DNA of 7,951 bases from JADJXV01 sp964527785 (GTDB lineage: Bacteria; Bacteroidota; Ignavibacteria; Kapaibacteriales; UBA961), in NCBI GenBank assembly GCA_964527785.1, contig CAZGNO010000131.1:1-7951 (forward strand), written 5' to 3'. The translations under genes were made by a program, and so were the position numbers. Every line of letters starts with the position of its first letter. Within the stretch, counting starts at the first letter, position 1. The notes under the pieces were generated by a model, which saw only the letters and a program-made list of their open reading frames with translations, made no database searches and was not told where the DNA came from. This document shows, piece by piece, positions 6,477-7,951 of the stretch.

Positions 6477-6521
6477 GCCGATTCTGGATATTATCCGGTA
6501 GATTTTTAGTAGGGAGTGAGA
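6477..6521 (+). repeat. direct repeat, copy 2: displaced duplicate of the ABC gene 3' end
   Basis: This is the second copy of the ABC-gene tail. In the matching frame it reads PILDIIR, a stop, then IFSRE and the stop, so it is not a functional coding end. It lies directly after the hairpin repeat cluster. It may come from a local duplication or from the tail of a lost tandem paralogue. Confidence 0.88.
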
Positions 6522-6546
6522 GAGAAGGTGACATAATGTATAAATT

Positions 6547-6625
6547 CTGATATTGTTCCATAGAGGGAATATCAGAGAAGCGTAGTTACTAATAGAACTT
6601 ATATAAAGCTCCATTAGGAACTACA
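6547..6625. repeat. possible decayed hairpin repeats
   Basis: CTGATATT (6547-6554) and AATATCAG (6568-6575) form an 8-bp stem; inside lies TTCC-ATAGAG-GGAATATC, which resembles a worn copy of the repeat. CTCCATTAGGAACTACATAG from 6609 resembles another. Both are weak by-eye matches. No gene was seen between 6522 and 6717. Confidence 0.3.
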
Positions 6626-6717
6626 TAGCAACATTATTAACATGTATATCTTCCCTTCAAAAAGTCCAGAGGTAATGTAATAATAATTGAGTATAAACTG
6701 TCTTAACTTTTAAGTTT

Positions 6718-7575
6718 CTAATTGGGTCTCGGGATATTATTTAATTCAGGAAAAGTTCGGTGTACACTTTCAACAAAAACCAGAGTGTTATTATATTTGT
6801 TTTCAGATCCTTTGGGAATATCTGCAAATTTCATTAGTGAATAATAGTATGAAAGCGAATTTGATCTTTTGTTAATTTCTAATTCTGGCAAACTTCCTGT
6901 AGCAAACAAAGATGTCACCCAATTAACACACCAAAGCGTACACGTCTTGCCATTTTTAACCGGAACATTATAATAAATAAAATTCAGTTCAAATCTACTA
7001 CCTAAAGTATCAATTTGCTCGTTTTGTAATATTCCTTGACGAATGTAACTCATAGATTCAAATAGATATTTACCAATATTAGGTGTATAAATAATTCCAA
7101 GCCAATCCGCTTCTTCATACCATTGTGCTGCATCTCTTACAGCCTCACCTAAGTAAAAATGCTTATTATATTCTATAAAATTACCATAAGATATTGCTCC
7201 TCTAAAATAAATTTTTAAATTTAATGCAGTAATAAAGAATTTAGAGAGCCAATCATTTGTAAACTGTAAATAATTCAACAAACTTTTTTCATCAGGAACA
7301 TCTAAAGTTAAGATGAGTGTGTCCTGAAACATAAATACCTCAAATTGAGCTTGCTCATTAACGAGATATATTTTTTTTAACATTTTTTCATATCCACCTA
7401 CTAATCCAACTATTTGATGGAAATCCAAAATAAACTGCTTGCTTGTTTCAGTATCAAAATTTTTCACGCCTAACGCATCAAGTATTATCACTATACCTCT
7501 ACGTTCATTTATATTTTCTTTTGCTACATGAGTATTAATCATAAAAGTTTCTGATTCAATTTCTTTAATTTTCAT
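6718..7575 (-). CDS. divergent nucleotide-cyclase-like fold protein of unknown function
   Basis: I do not recognise a named family for this 285-residue protein, but its motif order looks like a class III nucleotide-cyclase catalytic domain. VIILDALGVKNF (29-40) would hold the first metal-binding Asp (Asp33). FQDTLILTL (83-91) matches the second metal site (Asp85). FRGAISYGNFI (124-134), then FYLGEAVRDAAQWYEEA (140-156), then WLGIIYTP (158-165) match the RIGIHxG, GxxVNxAARLExxA and final-strand pattern. At the usual transition-state Asn and Arg positions it appears to have Arg147 and Gln151, so ordinary cyclase activity is doubtful. There is no signal peptide or membrane helix. About 120 C-terminal residues are unassigned. 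The gene is clearly AT-rich, with weak translation signals, and stands alone between repeats and a gene remnant, which suits an acquired gene. Start ATG 7573-7575 is used; Met12 (7540-7542) is an alternative. No partner effector gene is visible. Confidence 0.75.
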   Translation of the reverse strand: MKIKEIESETFMINTHVAKENINERRGIVIILDALGVKNFDTETSKQFILDFHQIVGLVGGYEKMLKKIYLVNEQAQFEVFMFQDTLILTLDVPDEKSLLNYLQFTNDWLSKFFITALNLKIYFRGAISYGNFIEYNKHFYLGEAVRDAAQWYEEADWLGIIYTPNIGKYLFESMSYIRQGILQNEQIDTLGSRFELNFIYYNVPVKNGKTCTLWCVNWVTSLFATGSLPELEINKRSNSLSYYYSLMKFADIPKGSENKYNNTLVFVESVHRTFPELNNIPRPN

Positions 7576-7653
7576 TTCTATATTTCTATTGTTAATATAT
7601 TATCTTATCTGTTTTTTCTCTTAAGATACTACTTCTTAATTTCAATCCCCCCC

Positions 7654-7790
7654 TCACCCACCAATCCCCATCATCGTCCGCTCATGCGATTCCGTATGAA
7701 GCAACTCCCACTGCGTTTCCACATTGCCGCCGAGCATAGCATACTTCCCTGCTAAATTCTCATGTTTTCATGTAAGTCCATACACTTCTA
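7654..7790 (-). pseudogene. remnant of the 3' end of an unidentified gene
   Basis: On the minus strand a 37-codon open stretch ends at a TGA (7654-7656) and is preceded by an in-frame TGA (7768-7770). It reads KHENLAGKYAMLGGN then VETQWELLHTESHERTMM, which looks like real coding sequence. Beyond the internal stop, LEVYGLT continues in the same frame up to the edge of the inverted-repeat element at 7791. Its base composition is more balanced than the AT-rich gene beside it. I do not recognise the family. It is probably the tail of a gene broken by mutation and by insertion of the repeat element. Confidence 0.4.
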
Positions 7791-7791
7791 A

Positions 7792-7951
7792 CCACCCCGT
7801 CCTGCGGACACCCCTCCAGAGGAGGGGAATTTGTTTCAGGTTTTGAGGGGAATCTCCCCTCAAAACCTTTTTAATACTTAATATTTAATACTTGCTAAAA
7901 ATGGCTGCTAAAATTCCCCTCCCTTGGAGGGGTGTCCGAAGGACGGGGTGG
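7792..7951. mobile_element. MITE-like element with 41-bp terminal inverted repeats
   Basis: The arms 7792-7832 and 7911-7951 are inverted repeats matching at 38 of 41 positions. Each arm begins CCACCCCGTCCT at its outer end and holds two small hairpins of its own; in the left arm these are GTCC-TGC-GGAC (7799-7809) and CCCCTCC-AGA-GGAGGGG (7811-7827). The 78-bp centre has no coding capacity and contains a strong hairpin. This is the make-up of a non-autonomous miniature element or a dispersed intergenic repeat. The right arm ends at the last base of the window, so the true end and any target duplication are unseen. No transposase in the window clearly matches these ends. Confidence 0.65.
7837..7872 (+). 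terminator. strong hairpin with T-run inside the inverted-repeat element
   Basis: AGGTTTTGAGGGGA (7838-7851) pairs perfectly with TCCCCTCAAAACCT (7855-7868) around a three-base loop, and TTTTT runs from 7868 to 7872. It has the form of a Rho-independent terminator on the plus strand, and the A residues before the left arm are too few for a good one on the minus strand. No plus-strand gene lies just upstream, so it may simply be part of the element's structure. Confidence 0.6.

Noticed and set aside
6718..7575. complete Pycsar or CBASS defence operon
   Set aside because: Only a cyclase-like fold is suggested, key residues appear altered, and no effector gene is adjacent in the window.

Overview
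The window looks like a chromosomal segment of a Bacteroidota/Chlorobiota-type (FCB group) bacterium. A type IX secretion (T9SS) C-terminal sorting domain lies at the left edge, the radA and ruvB products have the sequence style of that group, Shine-Dalgarno sites are mostly weak, and one promoter candidate fits the Bacteroidetes-type TTTG / TAnnTTTG pattern. Assignment to a particular class is inference. The core genes are of moderate GC content; the tnpA and cyclase-like genes are visibly richer in A+T.

Layout: (1) 1-355, minus strand, the end of a T9SS-sorted protein that lacks a start and looks decayed. (2) 448-3208, plus strand: radA (DNA repair and branch migration), an ECF-type sigma factor, and a single-pass membrane protein that is a candidate anti-sigma factor. 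(3) A hairpin terminator at 3235-3269 separates these from convergent ruvB (3292-4323, minus). (4) 4420-5342: a single-domain IS200/IS605-like HUH/Y1 transposase gene bracketed by two arrays of one hairpin-forming repeat, five copies on the left and four on the right in opposite orientation. This resembles the REP/RAYT arrangement and is the most interesting locus in the window. (5) 5360-6334: an ABC ATPase of the ABC-2 exporter type, with no permease gene beside it. (6) 6337-6717: solo and decaying copies of the same repeat, placed between two copies of the last 45 bp of the ABC gene. (7) 6718-7575, minus: an AT-rich gene for a protein that looks like a divergent class III nucleotide-cyclase fold. 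(8) 7654-7951: a gene remnant and a 160-bp MITE-like element with 41-bp terminal inverted repeats; its right arm ends exactly at the last base of the window.

The left half is ordinary housekeeping and regulation: RadA and RuvB both act on recombination intermediates, and the sigma factor may be controlled by its downstream membrane partner. The right half is a plastic region with small non-autonomous repeats, one possible mobilising enzyme, an ABC gene cut off from its partners, gene fragments and a possibly acquired AT-rich gene. No tRNA, rRNA, genuine CRISPR array or complete defence operon was seen.
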